A stretch of DNA of 64,000 nucleotides from Bradyrhizobium sp. Rc3b (GTDB lineage Bacteria; Pseudomonadota; Alphaproteobacteria; Rhizobiales; Xanthobacteraceae), in assembly GCF_900114915.1 (NCBI RefSeq), contig NZ_FOUS01000018.1, positions 1 through 64,000 on the forward strand, read 5' to 3'. The position numbers were made by a program, and so were the translations under genes. Positions 16,776-26,159 of the stretch are shown one piece after another. Positions within the stretch are counted from its first letter, which is position 1. Each line of letters begins with the position of its first letter. The notes under the pieces were generated by a model, which worked only from the letters and a program-made list of their open reading frames with translations, was not told where the DNA came from and ran no database searches.

Positions 16776-18068
16776 ATGAGCGACAGCGCTCTCACGCCGA
16801 CGAAATCCGCGCCGACGCTGCTGCAAAGGCTGGGGCCGGGCCTCATCACCGGAGCTGCCGACGACGATCCTTCAGGCATCGCCACTTATTCGCAAGCCGG
16901 CGCGCAATTCGGCTACGGGCTGCTGTGGACGGTGTTTCTGACCACGCCGTTCATGATCGCCATCCAGCTCGTCAGCGCGCAAATCGGCCGCGTCACCGGC
17001 AAGGGGCTCGCCGCCAACGTCATGCAGATCGCGCCGCGCTGGGCGGTGCTGGCGCTGGTCGCCATGCTCGTTGCCGCCAACACGTTCAACATCGCTGCCG
17101 ACATCGCCGCGATGGCCGAGGCGCTTTCGCTGGTCATCGGCGGCCTCAACCACGAGCACGCGCTGATCTTCGCGGCGGGCTCGACCCTGCTCCAGGTCTT
17201 CCTGCCCTATCGCCGCTATTCGCCGGTGCTGAAATTCCTCACCCTGGCGCTGTTCGCCTATGTCGCTACCGCCTTCACCGTCGAGATCCCGTGGAGCACG
17301 GCGCTGCTCGCCGCGGTGTGGCCGAAGGCCAATGTCAGCGCCGACTATTTTCTGATGGTCGTCGCCGTGCTCGGCACCACCATCAGCCCCTATCTGTTCT
17401 TCTGGCAGGCCTCGCAGGAGGTCGAGGAGATGAACCAGGGCAAGCGCGACAAGCCGCTTCGCGACGTCAAGCGCGGCGCCGGCCCGGAGCTCGCGCGCAT
17501 CAGGGCCGACACCATCTCCGGCATGCTGCTGTCCAACGGCATCGCCTTCTTCATCATCCTCACCACCGCATCGGTCCTGCACGCCAACGGCGTTACCAGC
17601 ATCGGTTCGGCGACGGAGGCGGCCGAAGCGCTGCGGCCGCTCGCCGGCGACTTCACCTTCGCGCTGTTCGCGCTCGGCATCATCGGCACCGGCCTGCTCG
17701 CCATCCCCGTGCTGGCGGGCTCGGCCGCTTATGGCGTCGCAGAGATCTTCGGCTGGCGCGCCACGCTGGAGGCCAAGCCCGATGAAGCGGTCGGCTTCTA
17801 CACCATCATCGCCGCGGCAACGCTCATCGGCTTCGGCCTCGGCTTCACCGGCATCGACTCCATCCACATGCTGGTGTGGAGCGCGGTGCTCAACGGCATC
17901 GTCGCCGTGCCCATCATGGCGATGATGATGCTGATCGTGTCGAGCCGCGCGATCATGGGCCGCTTCAGGGCCCGGTCATGGCTGATCGCGCTGGGCTGGC
18001 TCGGCACCGCGCTGATGGCGCTGGCCGTGCTCGCTCTGCTCGGCTCGTCGGTGATCGGTCGAGGCTAG
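16776..18068 (+). CDS. Nramp-related metal transporter with altered metal-site motifs
   Basis: A 430-residue polytopic membrane protein of the Nramp family (LGPGLITGAADDDPSGIATYSQ opening). It should move divalent metal ions into the cytoplasm. The metal site differs from classic Mn/Fe Nramps: the TM1 DPGN-type motif reads DPSG (residues 31-34) and the TM6 MPHN-type motif reads ISPYLFFWQ, so the metal-selective methionine is replaced. This is compatible with the Nramp-related branch that transports other ions such as Mg2+, but placement needs a tree. No metal riboswitch was recognised upstream. Confidence 0.85.
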   Translation: MSDSALTPTKSAPTLLQRLGPGLITGAADDDPSGIATYSQAGAQFGYGLLWTVFLTTPFMIAIQLVSAQIGRVTGKGLAANVMQIAPRWAVLALVAMLVAANTFNIAADIAAMAEALSLVIGGLNHEHALIFAAGSTLLQVFLPYRRYSPVLKFLTLALFAYVATAFTVEIPWSTALLAAVWPKANVSADYFLMVVAVLGTTISPYLFFWQASQEVEEMNQGKRDKPLRDVKRGAGPELARIRADTISGMLLSNGIAFFIILTTASVLHANGVTSIGSATEAAEALRPLAGDFTFALFALGIIGTGLLAIPVLAGSAAYGVAEIFGWRATLEAKPDEAVGFYTIIAAATLIGFGLGFTGIDSIHMLVWSAVLNGIVAVPIMAMMMLIVSSRAIMGRFRARSWLIALGWLGTALMALAVLALLGSSVIGRG

Positions 18069-18123
18069 AGCGGCGACAACGCCACCGAGATCTGCGAGGC
18101 GGCTCCACTCATCGTGAGCGAAG

Positions 18124-18408
18124 TTACGGCGTCACGGGGTTGACGGTCGGCGACGTCTTGGGCCCCGGCCGCGACGGCTCGATCGGCGATTTCGGTTTGG
18201 TCGGGAGTACCGCGGCACCAGCCGCCCGTGCCGCTTCTCCCGTGGTCGCATACATCGCAATATGGGCCGGCTGGGTCTTGGCGCGGCTCCAGGGGCCGTG
18301 ATCGACAATCAGCATTGCCGCAATCGTCACGCCAGCCACGATCAGCGCGATCACACCGGGATGGCGGAGGGCGGCAGAGATGGAGCTCGCGAAACGAGTA
18401 TTTGTCAT
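18124..18408 (-). CDS. Single-pass membrane protein with Pro-rich tail
   Basis: A 94-residue protein with one transmembrane helix (VIALIVAGVTIAAMLIV) and a periplasmic-facing Pro/Lys-rich tail (PTKPKSPIEPSRPGPKTSP). Start taken at ATG 18408; an upstream ATG at 18432 is possible. Function unknown. Confidence 0.6.
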   Translation of the reverse strand: MTNTRFASSISAALRHPGVIALIVAGVTIAAMLIVDHGPWSRAKTQPAHIAMYATTGEAARAAGAAVLPTKPKSPIEPSRPGPKTSPTVNPVTP

Positions 18409-18554
18409 CGAAAGATCCGCTGTTGTCCTCATGCAGGGTTAATTCAATGGCGCCCCTCCCGGTTCCCTACCATCCCTCCTGCAAGTTCCACTGGGGCGCC
18501 TTCTCTCCTGCTGCAGTAGAGACGCCTTGCAGCGCACAAGCGCTGTCCACCGAT

Positions 18555-19532
18555 TCACTCGCCCGGAGCGATCGCGTTGCTCGGCGTCGGTCGGTCGGTG
18601 ATCTGCTGGCCGAACAGGCTGCCGATCAGCTCGACCGCCGTACGCGCGGTCCGGCCACGCTCGTCCAGGAAGGGATTGAGCTCGACGATGTCGGCCGATC
18701 CGACCACGCCGGAATCGTGCAACAGCTCCATGATCAGGTGTGCCTCGCGATAGGTCGCTCCACCCGGCACCGTGGTGCCGACGCCCGGCGCCACGCACGG
18801 GTCGAGGAAATCGACATCGAAGCTGACATGCAGCACGCCGTTGCTCGCCTTGACCCGCTCGATGACGCGCCGGATCAAGACGGCGACGCCGAACTCGTCG
18901 ATCTGGCGCATGTCGACGACCCTGATCCGGCGCGCGCGCATCAATTCGTTCTCGAGCTTGTCGATCGAGCGCGCACCGAACAAATCGAGCCTGTCAGGGG
19001 TAATCGAAGCGCGCGGATCGTCGCCGAGCAGGCCGTCAAGGCCGGGCTCACCACACAGGAACGCGGCCGACATGCCGTGCATGTTCGCAGTGATCGTCGT
19101 CTGCGGCGTGTTGTAGTCGGCATGGGCATCGAGCCAGAGCACGAACAGCTCGCGTCCACGCTCCCGCCAATGACGCGCCATGGCATTGACCGATCCCATG
19201 GACAGCGTGTGATCGCCGCCGAGAAAGATCGGCAGCGCGCCGGTCTTCGCAACCTCATAGCCTTTGCGGCTCAGAACGCGCGTCCAGCGCTGGATCTCGC
19301 GGTAGTGATTGGCGCTTTCCGGTGGCCTGTCGGTGAGGTCCCCGACTTCGGCCACGGAAAGATCGCCGTAGTCGACGACCTCGAAATCCAGACTTTCGAG
19401 CACTGTCGCAAGGCCTGCGGTGCGCAGCGCTGCGGGGCCCATCAAGGTGCCGCGCTGCGAAGCCCCCATGTCGATGGGAGCGCCGAGCAAGGCGATGTGC
19501 CGGCCTCGATCCGTCATGGTCCGATCGGTCAC
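18555..19532 (-). CDS. rocF: Arginase
   Basis: A 325-residue ureohydrolase converting arginine to ornithine and urea. The binuclear manganese site motifs are intact: FLGGDHTLSMG, WLDAHADYNTP and SFDVDFLDPCVAPG, with the arginase-specific HGMSAAFL and the LDPCVAPGVGT loop. The GTG at 19532 is preceded by AGGAGACAGCC. No arginine transporter or ornithine enzyme lies beside it, so it is probably controlled alone; a Nramp-like metal transporter is a neighbour but faces the other way. Confidence 0.95.
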   Translation of the reverse strand: MTDRTMTDRGRHIALLGAPIDMGASQRGTLMGPAALRTAGLATVLESLDFEVVDYGDLSVAEVGDLTDRPPESANHYREIQRWTRVLSRKGYEVAKTGALPIFLGGDHTLSMGSVNAMARHWRERGRELFVLWLDAHADYNTPQTTITANMHGMSAAFLCGEPGLDGLLGDDPRASITPDRLDLFGARSIDKLENELMRARRIRVVDMRQIDEFGVAVLIRRVIERVKASNGVLHVSFDVDFLDPCVAPGVGTTVPGGATYREAHLIMELLHDSGVVGSADIVELNPFLDERGRTARTAVELIGSLFGQQITDRPTPSNAIAPGE

Positions 19533-19694
19533 GGCTGTCTCCTGACATCAGCAAGCCACCGCCAGCCTAACAGAGATTCGCACCCGTCGTTTCCCGGGGA
19601 AGATCCGCCGTGGTCGTCCTATCGTCCGGAACAAAATCCCGCGCGCTGAATTGCCCATCCAAGGCCGGCACCCGCCGTAAACCACGGCGCCTGT

Positions 19695-19760
19695 CGCGGA
19701 TAGCCAAAGGTCATCAAGACCCGCTGTTCAGAACGAGCGCTCGCGCGGATAGCCAAAGGT
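19695..19760. repeat. 17-bp direct repeat pair
   Basis: CGCGGATAGCCAAAGGT occurs at 19695-19711 and 19744-19760 in the leader region of the next gene. Confidence 0.8.
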
Positions 19761-19793
19761 GCCGGCCCATCGTCAGGTCTGGAGGTCGCGCAC

Positions 19794-20054
19794 TTGAGCA
19801 CGGAGATACCGCAATCCACCTCGCAACCCGGCATGGCCGAACGTGCCATCGATACCGCGGCGGACGTTTCCCGCACGGTGGGTGAAGTCGCCGGAGGCCT
19901 GCACGCAGCGGTCGATCGTCTCACCTCTGCAATCGAGCAAGCACGAAAGCCCGGCGGGGCGCTCGCGACGGTCGCAGCGATCACGCGCGAGGCGCCGCTT
20001 GCGAGCCTGTTCGTCGCTTTCCTCTTCGGGGTCGCGGTCGCGCGGCGGCGATAG
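19794..20054 (+). CDS. ElaB/DUF883-like membrane-anchored helical protein
   Basis: An 86-residue product beginning with TTG at 19794 after GGAGG. An amphipathic helical region (DTAADVSRTVGEVAGGLHAA, VDRLTSAIEQA) is followed by a C-terminal membrane anchor ending VAVARRR, like small DUF883-type proteins that coat membranes or ribosomes. Assignment is by architecture only. Confidence 0.65.
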   Translation: MSTEIPQSTSQPGMAERAIDTAADVSRTVGEVAGGLHAAVDRLTSAIEQARKPGGALATVAAITREAPLASLFVAFLFGVAVARRR

Positions 20055-20070
20055 AACGAAGCCGCCCTGC

Positions 20071-22854
20071 TCAGGCAGCGCTGACCGCGTCGAGCTCGGC
20101 CGCCAGGAATTGCTTTTCAAATGCCTCGGCCGGCATCGGGCGGCCGAAGAAATAGCCCTGCCCTTCTGCGCATCCCATGCTGACCAGAAAGTCGGCCGTC
20201 GCGCGGTTCTCGATGCCTTCAGCCACGACCGTGAGGCCGAGCTGTTTGCTGAGGCCGATGGTCGAGCCGACGATCGCGGCATCGTCGGAATCGGCGAGCA
20301 GATCGAGCACGAAGGACCGGTCGATCTTGAGTCCGTCGAGCGGAAACTTCTTCAGATAGCTGAGGCTCGCATAACCGGTGCCGAAATCGTCGAACAGGAC
20401 GCGCACCCCGAGCTCCTGAATTCGCTTGAACATGTCGAGCACGCGGCGTTCGTCATGGATCAGGATGTCTTCGGTCACCTCGATTTCGAGCAGTGACGGG
20501 GTAAGCCCCGTCGCTTCGAGCAACGCCGCGACCGAATGCGCGAGATCGCCGGAGTGAAGCTGCGAGGGCGACAGGTTGATCGCGACGCGCACGCCGTTGC
20601 CGGACAGCTCCCAGGCGCGCGCCTGACGGCAGGCGGTCTCCATCACCCAGTTCGCGATCCGCTCTGACAGTGCGGAAGTGTTGACCACCGGCATGAACTC
20701 TCCGGGCGAGACGTAGCCGCGCACGGGATGCCGCCAACGGATAAGCGCTTCGGCCCCGACAAGGCTGCCGTCGATCAGACGGACCTGGGGCTGGTAGAAC
20801 AGCTCAAACTCGCCGCGATCCGCCGCAAGCGCCAACGCGCTCTCCAGCGTCAGCCGGTTCTCCAGCTCCTGCCTGATCGCAGCCTCAAAGATCACATGGC
20901 TGCCGCGCCGCGTCATCTTTGCCTTGCTCAACGCCAGATGAGCATTGCTGAGAAGTTCGTCGGCACCCTGTCCGCCTTCGCCATAGACCGCGACGCCGAT
21001 GCTGATCCTGACACGATGCTGGCGCGTACCCGTCGCGAGCGGCGTTTCGAATGCACGCGCGATCCGCTCGGCGAACTTCGCGACCGGCTCACCGCCATCC
21101 GCGGCTTCGCGCGCAATGGCGAATTCATCTCCGCCGAGCCGGGCGACGATCGCCCCGTCTCCGGCCCGGCCCTCCAGGCGAATGGCGACCGCCTGCAGCA
21201 CCAGATCTCCCGCCGAATGCCCCAGCGTGTCGTTGATGCCCTGGAAGCCGTCGAGCCCGATGACGAGCAACGCGACTTCGCGAGGCCGTCGCTCCGCATC
21301 CGCTACCATGCCGGCCAGGCCGGCATGCAGCGTGTTGCGATTGGCAAGGCCGGTCAGTGCGTCATGTTCGGCGAGATATTTGACGCGTTCGGCTTCGCGC
21401 TTGCGGACCGAGATGTCGCGCAGGATCGCGCCGTACTGAAAACCCTCCGTTCCCTGCCAGCCCGAGAAGCTCGCCTCGACAGCGAAGGTTTCACCATTCT
21501 TGCGCCGGCCCTCGAACTCGACGACGACCGCTCCGCCCGGGACCAGCAGCGCCTGGCGCGCGGCGTCATGCATGGACGGCCTCGCGTGACCGTCCGCCGG
21601 CACGGCGCACAGCGTTTCGAACGGACGGCCGATCATCTCCGCCGGCGCGTAGCCGAAGATCGCGCTGGCGCCGGGATTCCAGACGGTGATCCGGTGATCC
21701 TCGTCGGTGCAGACGAGACCGTCACCGAGCGACATCGCGATGCGATGAAAGCGGCTCTCGGCGATGCGCCCCAAGAGACTACGGAAATCGATTTCGTCCA
21801 ACGCAATCGCAGCCAGATAGGCGACGATCGCGATGTGAAATAGCGATGTGTCGATGACGAAGGGCCATCTTGCCTGCACGAGGGCCGCGACCAGCTCGAT
21901 AGCAGCCCCGGAGGCGATCAGGACTGCGACGCGAATTCCTGGTGCGAAGCGGCGCCACGAATACATCATCAGCAGGCAGATCAGACCCAGGCCCAGGATC
22001 ATGCCGATATCGGATGTCCAGTGCAGCATCCGGCTCTGGAGGATCGATTCTGCCGCAAGCGCCTGCAGGACCGGCCCCGAGACGAGCTTGCTGTTGGGAA
22101 CGCTGAACCGGTCGCCGAGCTCGAGCGCGGTGGCGCCGACGATGATCTTCTTGCCTCTCACCTTGTCGAGAGCCGCAGTATCGCCGCGCAGCACGTCGGC
22201 ATAGGAGATGCTCGGAATGGAGGCCGCACGAATGCTGAAGTCGATCAAGAAGGGCGGCCGCCGGTTGGCGTCCTGCCCGGCCAGCACCACGGCCATCGAC
22301 GGCATCAAGGCATCGCCGAGCTTCTCGCCGAACGGATAGCGGCGAACGAGTCCGTCGGATTCGACAGCGACGTTGACGACGGCCGGCCACGACTGGTTGC
22401 TGAACGGCTTCAGGGGACGATTGACGTGGGCCGCGCCACCATTCGGCGTCGGCTGCTTGAAGGATGGCAGGATCGTCGAGCCGCCGGCCTCGCGAAGGGC
22501 GTGGACGAAGGCCTCGTCGGAAGCCGGATCCGAAGGTGTGCTGAAATCGACGTCGAAGGCGATGTCCCCCGCGCCCGCCACCTCGAGCCTGCGCAACAGC
22601 TCCGCGTGGAGCCGGCGCGGCCACGGCCACACGCCGATCTGATCGATGGACGGTGCGTCGATGGCCACCACGACGACATTGCCGCTGGCCGCACGCGATT
22701 GCCAGCTGAACCGCAGATCGGTGAGCGCGTTGCGAAGCGCACCATGCCATCCCGTGGACAGCACGATCGCAAGCGCGATCACGACGAGAATATGCGGCCG
22801 ATAGCGTTTCAATCCACCCTCCTGCGCACCCGCTTCTGCAGGTACGCCCCTCAT
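20071..22854 (-). CDS. CHASE2-PAS-GGDEF-EAL cyclic-di-GMP protein
   Basis: A 927-residue membrane sensor. Residues about 21-36 are a first helix, about 50-270 the periplasmic CHASE2 sensor domain, followed by three membrane helices (282-350), a PAS domain (about 365-480), GGDEF (GGDEF at 574-578) and EAL (EAL at 702-704, later DFGTGYASLSYLKK intact). Both catalytic signatures are preserved, so it may make and degrade c-di-GMP. The inhibitory RxxD site is not at its usual distance from GGDEF. It starts 16 bases after the FecR gene stop, so they form an operon. A TTG at 22812 after GGAGGGTGGA is an alternative start. Confidence 0.93.
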   Translation of the reverse strand: MRGVPAEAGAQEGGLKRYRPHILVVIALAIVLSTGWHGALRNALTDLRFSWQSRAASGNVVVVAIDAPSIDQIGVWPWPRRLHAELLRRLEVAGAGDIAFDVDFSTPSDPASDEAFVHALREAGGSTILPSFKQPTPNGGAAHVNRPLKPFSNQSWPAVVNVAVESDGLVRRYPFGEKLGDALMPSMAVVLAGQDANRRPPFLIDFSIRAASIPSISYADVLRGDTAALDKVRGKKIIVGATALELGDRFSVPNSKLVSGPVLQALAAESILQSRMLHWTSDIGMILGLGLICLLMMYSWRRFAPGIRVAVLIASGAAIELVAALVQARWPFVIDTSLFHIAIVAYLAAIALDEIDFRSLLGRIAESRFHRIAMSLGDGLVCTDEDHRITVWNPGASAIFGYAPAEMIGRPFETLCAVPADGHARPSMHDAARQALLVPGGAVVVEFEGRRKNGETFAVEASFSGWQGTEGFQYGAILRDISVRKREAERVKYLAEHDALTGLANRNTLHAGLAGMVADAERRPREVALLVIGLDGFQGINDTLGHSAGDLVLQAVAIRLEGRAGDGAIVARLGGDEFAIAREAADGGEPVAKFAERIARAFETPLATGTRQHRVRISIGVAVYGEGGQGADELLSNAHLALSKAKMTRRGSHVIFEAAIRQELENRLTLESALALAADRGEFELFYQPQVRLIDGSLVGAEALIRWRHPVRGYVSPGEFMPVVNTSALSERIANWVMETACRQARAWELSGNGVRVAINLSPSQLHSGDLAHSVAALLEATGLTPSLLEIEVTEDILIHDERRVLDMFKRIQELGVRVLFDDFGTGYASLSYLKKFPLDGLKIDRSFVLDLLADSDDAAIVGSTIGLSKQLGLTVVAEGIENRATADFLVSMGCAEGQGYFFGRPMPAEAFEKQFLAAELDAVSAA

Positions 22855-22870
22855 CCCCTAGAAAATCGCT

Positions 22871-24076
22871 TTAATGTCTGTTGTGGCCACGGCCATTGCT
22901 GCCGTTGAAGCCGCCATTCCCATTGCCGTTACCATTGTTGCCCCAGCCATTGCCGGTGGCGCCGCTGTTGCCGTTGCCGGCGCCATTGCCGTTGTTGCCA
23001 TTGCCGGAATTGCCGTTGCTGCCGGCGTTTCCGTTGTTGGCGGCAGCTGCCGCGATCGCTGCGCCTGGGTTCGACGAGCTGCTGCCAGCCGTTGCGGCAC
23101 CGCTTGTCGTCGCTGCAGTCTGGACGGCGCTGTTGGACGCTGCCGTGCTGGACTTGCTGTCGCTCCAGACCGTCTCGGCACCCGTGCTGGCGTTGGCGTT
23201 GCGCACCTGTCCGGGTGCCACTGCGCCGTGGGCGAGCCCGTTCGTGACCTTGTGGACATTGAGCTTGACCTCGCCGAGCGAGCTCGAGATGCGCACGACG
23301 CCGGCCTTGGAGACATGACCTCCAGCCGCCTGATGCGATGCCTTTGGCGCGCCAGCCCCCTTGGTCCCCTTGTCGATCGGACCGAGCGCATGGATCGCAT
23401 GGCCGCTCGCGGCATTGCGCGGCGCCGACAGGCCCGATTTCGGGACGGGGACACGCTCGATCGTCGAGGCGCGCGGCTTGCCATGCTCGATAGGATTGAA
23501 CGTCCCCGCGCCGCTCAAGCTGAGACCGGGCTTGCCGTGCTCAAACACGGTGGCCGCTTGTCCCGGCATGACCTGGGCAATCTGTCCCGTTTTGAAGTCG
23601 GAGACTTCGACCTGGCCGCGAAGCACGCCGACCTTGGTGCTATCAGCTCCCACGGTGACGCTGAACTGCGTTCCCTTGACCACGGCGGCGAGATAGGGCG
23701 TCTCGACCTCGAAATGCTTGACGTTGCGCTTCTCGACCTCGAGCAGGATCGATCCCGCCCGCTGAATGATGGTGGTCGTGAGCCCTTCCTTCTTCTCCGA
23801 CGGCAAGCCGACCACGGAGTTGGGAGAGATCAGAATGGTTTCCTCGCCGCGGACGAGCAGCACCCGGCCGTTGCGTCCGGTGCGGATGGTATTGCCAGGC
23901 TTGAGCGTCTCTTCCCGATTCAGCGACACCGGTTGCGCGCCCTCGGTCGCGATCCACACCTCACCGGTGGCCTTGCTGACCGACCAGACGCCATCCTCCG
24001 CGGCGAACGCACCGGAAGCCGTTCCAAGGGTCAGCGCCGCCACGAAGGCGCACCGCATTCCAATTCTGCCAAGCAT
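22871..24076 (-). CDS. FecR-domain periplasmic protein with Gly/Asn-rich tail
   Basis: A 401-residue exported protein: signal peptide 1-26 (ending ASGAFAAED), FecR domain at about 57-155 (LKPGNTIRTGRNGRVLLVRG, then VVKGTQFSVTVGAD), a middle region, and a C-terminal low-complexity tail rich in Gly and Asn from about residue 340. It lacks the membrane helix of anti-sigma FecR proteins, so it probably acts in the periplasm, perhaps as partner of the CHASE2 domain encoded just downstream. It is divergent from the TpsB gene 132 bases away. Confidence 0.88.
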   Translation of the reverse strand: MLGRIGMRCAFVAALTLGTASGAFAAEDGVWSVSKATGEVWIATEGAQPVSLNREETLKPGNTIRTGRNGRVLLVRGEETILISPNSVVGLPSEKKEGLTTTIIQRAGSILLEVEKRNVKHFEVETPYLAAVVKGTQFSVTVGADSTKVGVLRGQVEVSDFKTGQIAQVMPGQAATVFEHGKPGLSLSGAGTFNPIEHGKPRASTIERVPVPKSGLSAPRNAASGHAIHALGPIDKGTKGAGAPKASHQAAGGHVSKAGVVRISSSLGEVKLNVHKVTNGLAHGAVAPGQVRNANASTGAETVWSDSKSSTAASNSAVQTAATTSGAATAGSSSSNPGAAIAAAAANNGNAGSNGNSGNGNNGNGAGNGNSGATGNGWGNNGNGNGNGGFNGSNGRGHNRH

Positions 24077-24208
24077 GACGATCCTCAGTCCGCGTTACGC
24101 GCGGGCCCTGAGGGGTAATCCGAAATCACTCAAGAGAGGCTTAGCGGGAAGCGGCCAGTGCAGTGGCAGCATTAACCAATCATTGACCATAAAAAACTAT
24201 GAAAAATC

Positions 24209-26005
24209 ATGCGGATAACGAACCCTTACCGCCCCATCGCAAAGTCTCCGTCAAACTACGGAGGCAGATTCGCGACGTGCGTCGAGCAGCGGCATCTCAT
24301 TACCGCATTGGCAGTGCTGGTACCGATCTTTGCGGGAATTTCCCAGGGGTTCGCACAACAGGCGAACCAGCCCGGTTTCGATCCGCGCCAGCCCGAGAAA
24401 TATTTCGATAACCAAAGCGAGCGGGAATCGCTGAGCCGGCCTCCGGTCCAGCTTCCGAGCGTCGGACAGCCGAACACCGGCGGGGATACGAAGCCGCAAT
24501 TCGTGCTGCGCGGCGTCAATGTCAGCGGCGCCCAGGCCGTCTCCCAAGATCGCATCGCCGCGGTCTATCAGCCTTATCTCGGCAAGCAGGTTTCGCAGGC
24601 GGATCTCGCCGCGATCGCCGGCGCGATCAGCGATCTCTACCGCGCCGACGGCTTCCATCTGAGCCGGGCCATCGTCCCGCCGCAGGACATTGCCGGCGGC
24701 CGCGTCCGGATCCAGGTGATCGAAGGCGCCATCGTGCAGGCGGAGCTGAAAGGCAACGGCGCCGAGCAATTCGGCGTAAGGCCGATGCTCGGACCGGTTC
24801 TGGCCGAGCGGCCGTCGCGCCTCCCCACCCTCGAACGTCAGCTCTTCCTCATCAACGGCAGGCCGGGCGTCCGGATCACCGATACTGCGCTGGAGGAGAT
24901 CGGTGGCGCGACCGGCCACTTCCGTCTCACAGTCTATTTGAAGACCTGGCACGTCTTCTCCTCGTTCGGCCTGGACAATCTCGGATCATCCTCGGTCGGC
25001 CCGTGGCAGACCTACGCGACCGGCGCGTTCAACTCCTACCTCACGCCCGGCGACACGCTGGCGGTCAACCTGTCGACCATTGCCAACGACCCACGCCAGC
25101 TCGGCTTTGCGCGGCTGTCCTATGACGCGCCCGTCGGCGTCGACGGCGTGCGCCTCGGCGCTTCCGTCCTGTACAGCGCGGTTCGGCCGGGCGATGCCCG
25201 CCGCCTCGACAGCGACATCACCACGACCGAGGCGTTCGAGGTGCGGGCCAGCATCGTCCCGCTCCAGTCGCAATCCTCCACGCTAGCGCTGACCGCGGCG
25301 ACGACGTTCAGCAACGTGTCCGAGCACGACCTCTACGGCCCCTGGTACAATGACCATATCAGGACCGCGAGCCTGACCGCCGACTACCGGCTGCAGGATC
25401 GCTTCGGCGGCACTAATCTTGCGACACTGACCTACCGTCAGGGCCTCGACATCTTCGGCGCCTCGCATTTCGACGACGACCTGTTGTCGCGCGACGGCGC
25501 ATCCTCGAACTTTTCGGTGCTGAACCTCTGGTTCACGCGCTATCAGACGCTCAATGACGCCTGGTCGCTCAAACTCTCCGCAGCGAGCCAGACGGCATCG
25601 CGGCCGCTGTTCACCTCGCAGCAATTCTATCTCGGCGGCGCGGCCTTCGGCCGGGGCTATGGCGCAGCCGAGATCAGCGGCGACAACGGTCTTGCCGGCT
25701 CGCTCGAACTGCGCTTCGACCAGAAGCTCAACTTCCGCTACTGGACCGGCTATCAGCTCTATGCCTTTGGCGACGCTGGCGCAGTCTGGAACGACGGTTA
25801 CCGCCTGAGCGACGGCCTGTCGCTCACCTCGGCCGGCGCCGGTGTGCGCTTCTTCCTGCCGGACGATCTCCAGGCCGATCTCGGCGTGGCCGTGCCCCTG
25901 AGCTACCGGGCGCCGGACAACGAGCGCCGCAGCCCGCGCTTCCTGTTGACCCTATCAAGCGCGTTCCGGCTCTGCCCCGAACGCGGCAAGTCCGGCTGTC
26001 TCTAG
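24209..26005 (+). CDS. Two-partner secretion outer-membrane transporter (TpsB, ShlB/FhaC/HecB family)
   Basis: A 598-residue protein. After an extended signal region (hydrophobic core ITALAVLVPIFAGIS, cleavage near residue 50) comes a POTRA domain (about 98-172, FVLRGVNVSGAQAVSQDRIA) and a C-terminal beta-barrel that carries the conserved FGRGYGAAEISGDNG / SLELRF signature. It should export a TpsA-type substrate across the outer membrane. No TpsA gene lies in the window. No Shine-Dalgarno sequence is evident before this ATG, so the start is uncertain. Confidence 0.9.
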   Translation: MRITNPYRPIAKSPSNYGGRFATCVEQRHLITALAVLVPIFAGISQGFAQQANQPGFDPRQPEKYFDNQSERESLSRPPVQLPSVGQPNTGGDTKPQFVLRGVNVSGAQAVSQDRIAAVYQPYLGKQVSQADLAAIAGAISDLYRADGFHLSRAIVPPQDIAGGRVRIQVIEGAIVQAELKGNGAEQFGVRPMLGPVLAERPSRLPTLERQLFLINGRPGVRITDTALEEIGGATGHFRLTVYLKTWHVFSSFGLDNLGSSSVGPWQTYATGAFNSYLTPGDTLAVNLSTIANDPRQLGFARLSYDAPVGVDGVRLGASVLYSAVRPGDARRLDSDITTTEAFEVRASIVPLQSQSSTLALTAATTFSNVSEHDLYGPWYNDHIRTASLTADYRLQDRFGGTNLATLTYRQGLDIFGASHFDDDLLSRDGASSNFSVLNLWFTRYQTLNDAWSLKLSAASQTASRPLFTSQQFYLGGAAFGRGYGAAEISGDNGLAGSLELRFDQKLNFRYWTGYQLYAFGDAGAVWNDGYRLSDGLSLTSAGAGVRFFLPDDLQADLGVAVPLSYRAPDNERRSPRFLLTLSSAFRLCPERGKSGCL

Positions 26006-26159
26006 CCGCCCGGTCGTTCGCGCGGTAAGCCGGCGTGCAGCCCTTTTTGCGGCCTTGTTCACAGACTTGCCTAAATTTAATCCCGTAACCTGCTCACGGT
26101 CGCTCGATCCGGGAGTTCCCAATGACCATGTTCAGCCAAACGTGATTTGAGACGAGATC

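Noticed and set aside
20728..21843. A plus-strand frame inside the CHASE2-GGDEF-EAL gene
   Set aside because: Antisense shadow of a well-supported domain protein.
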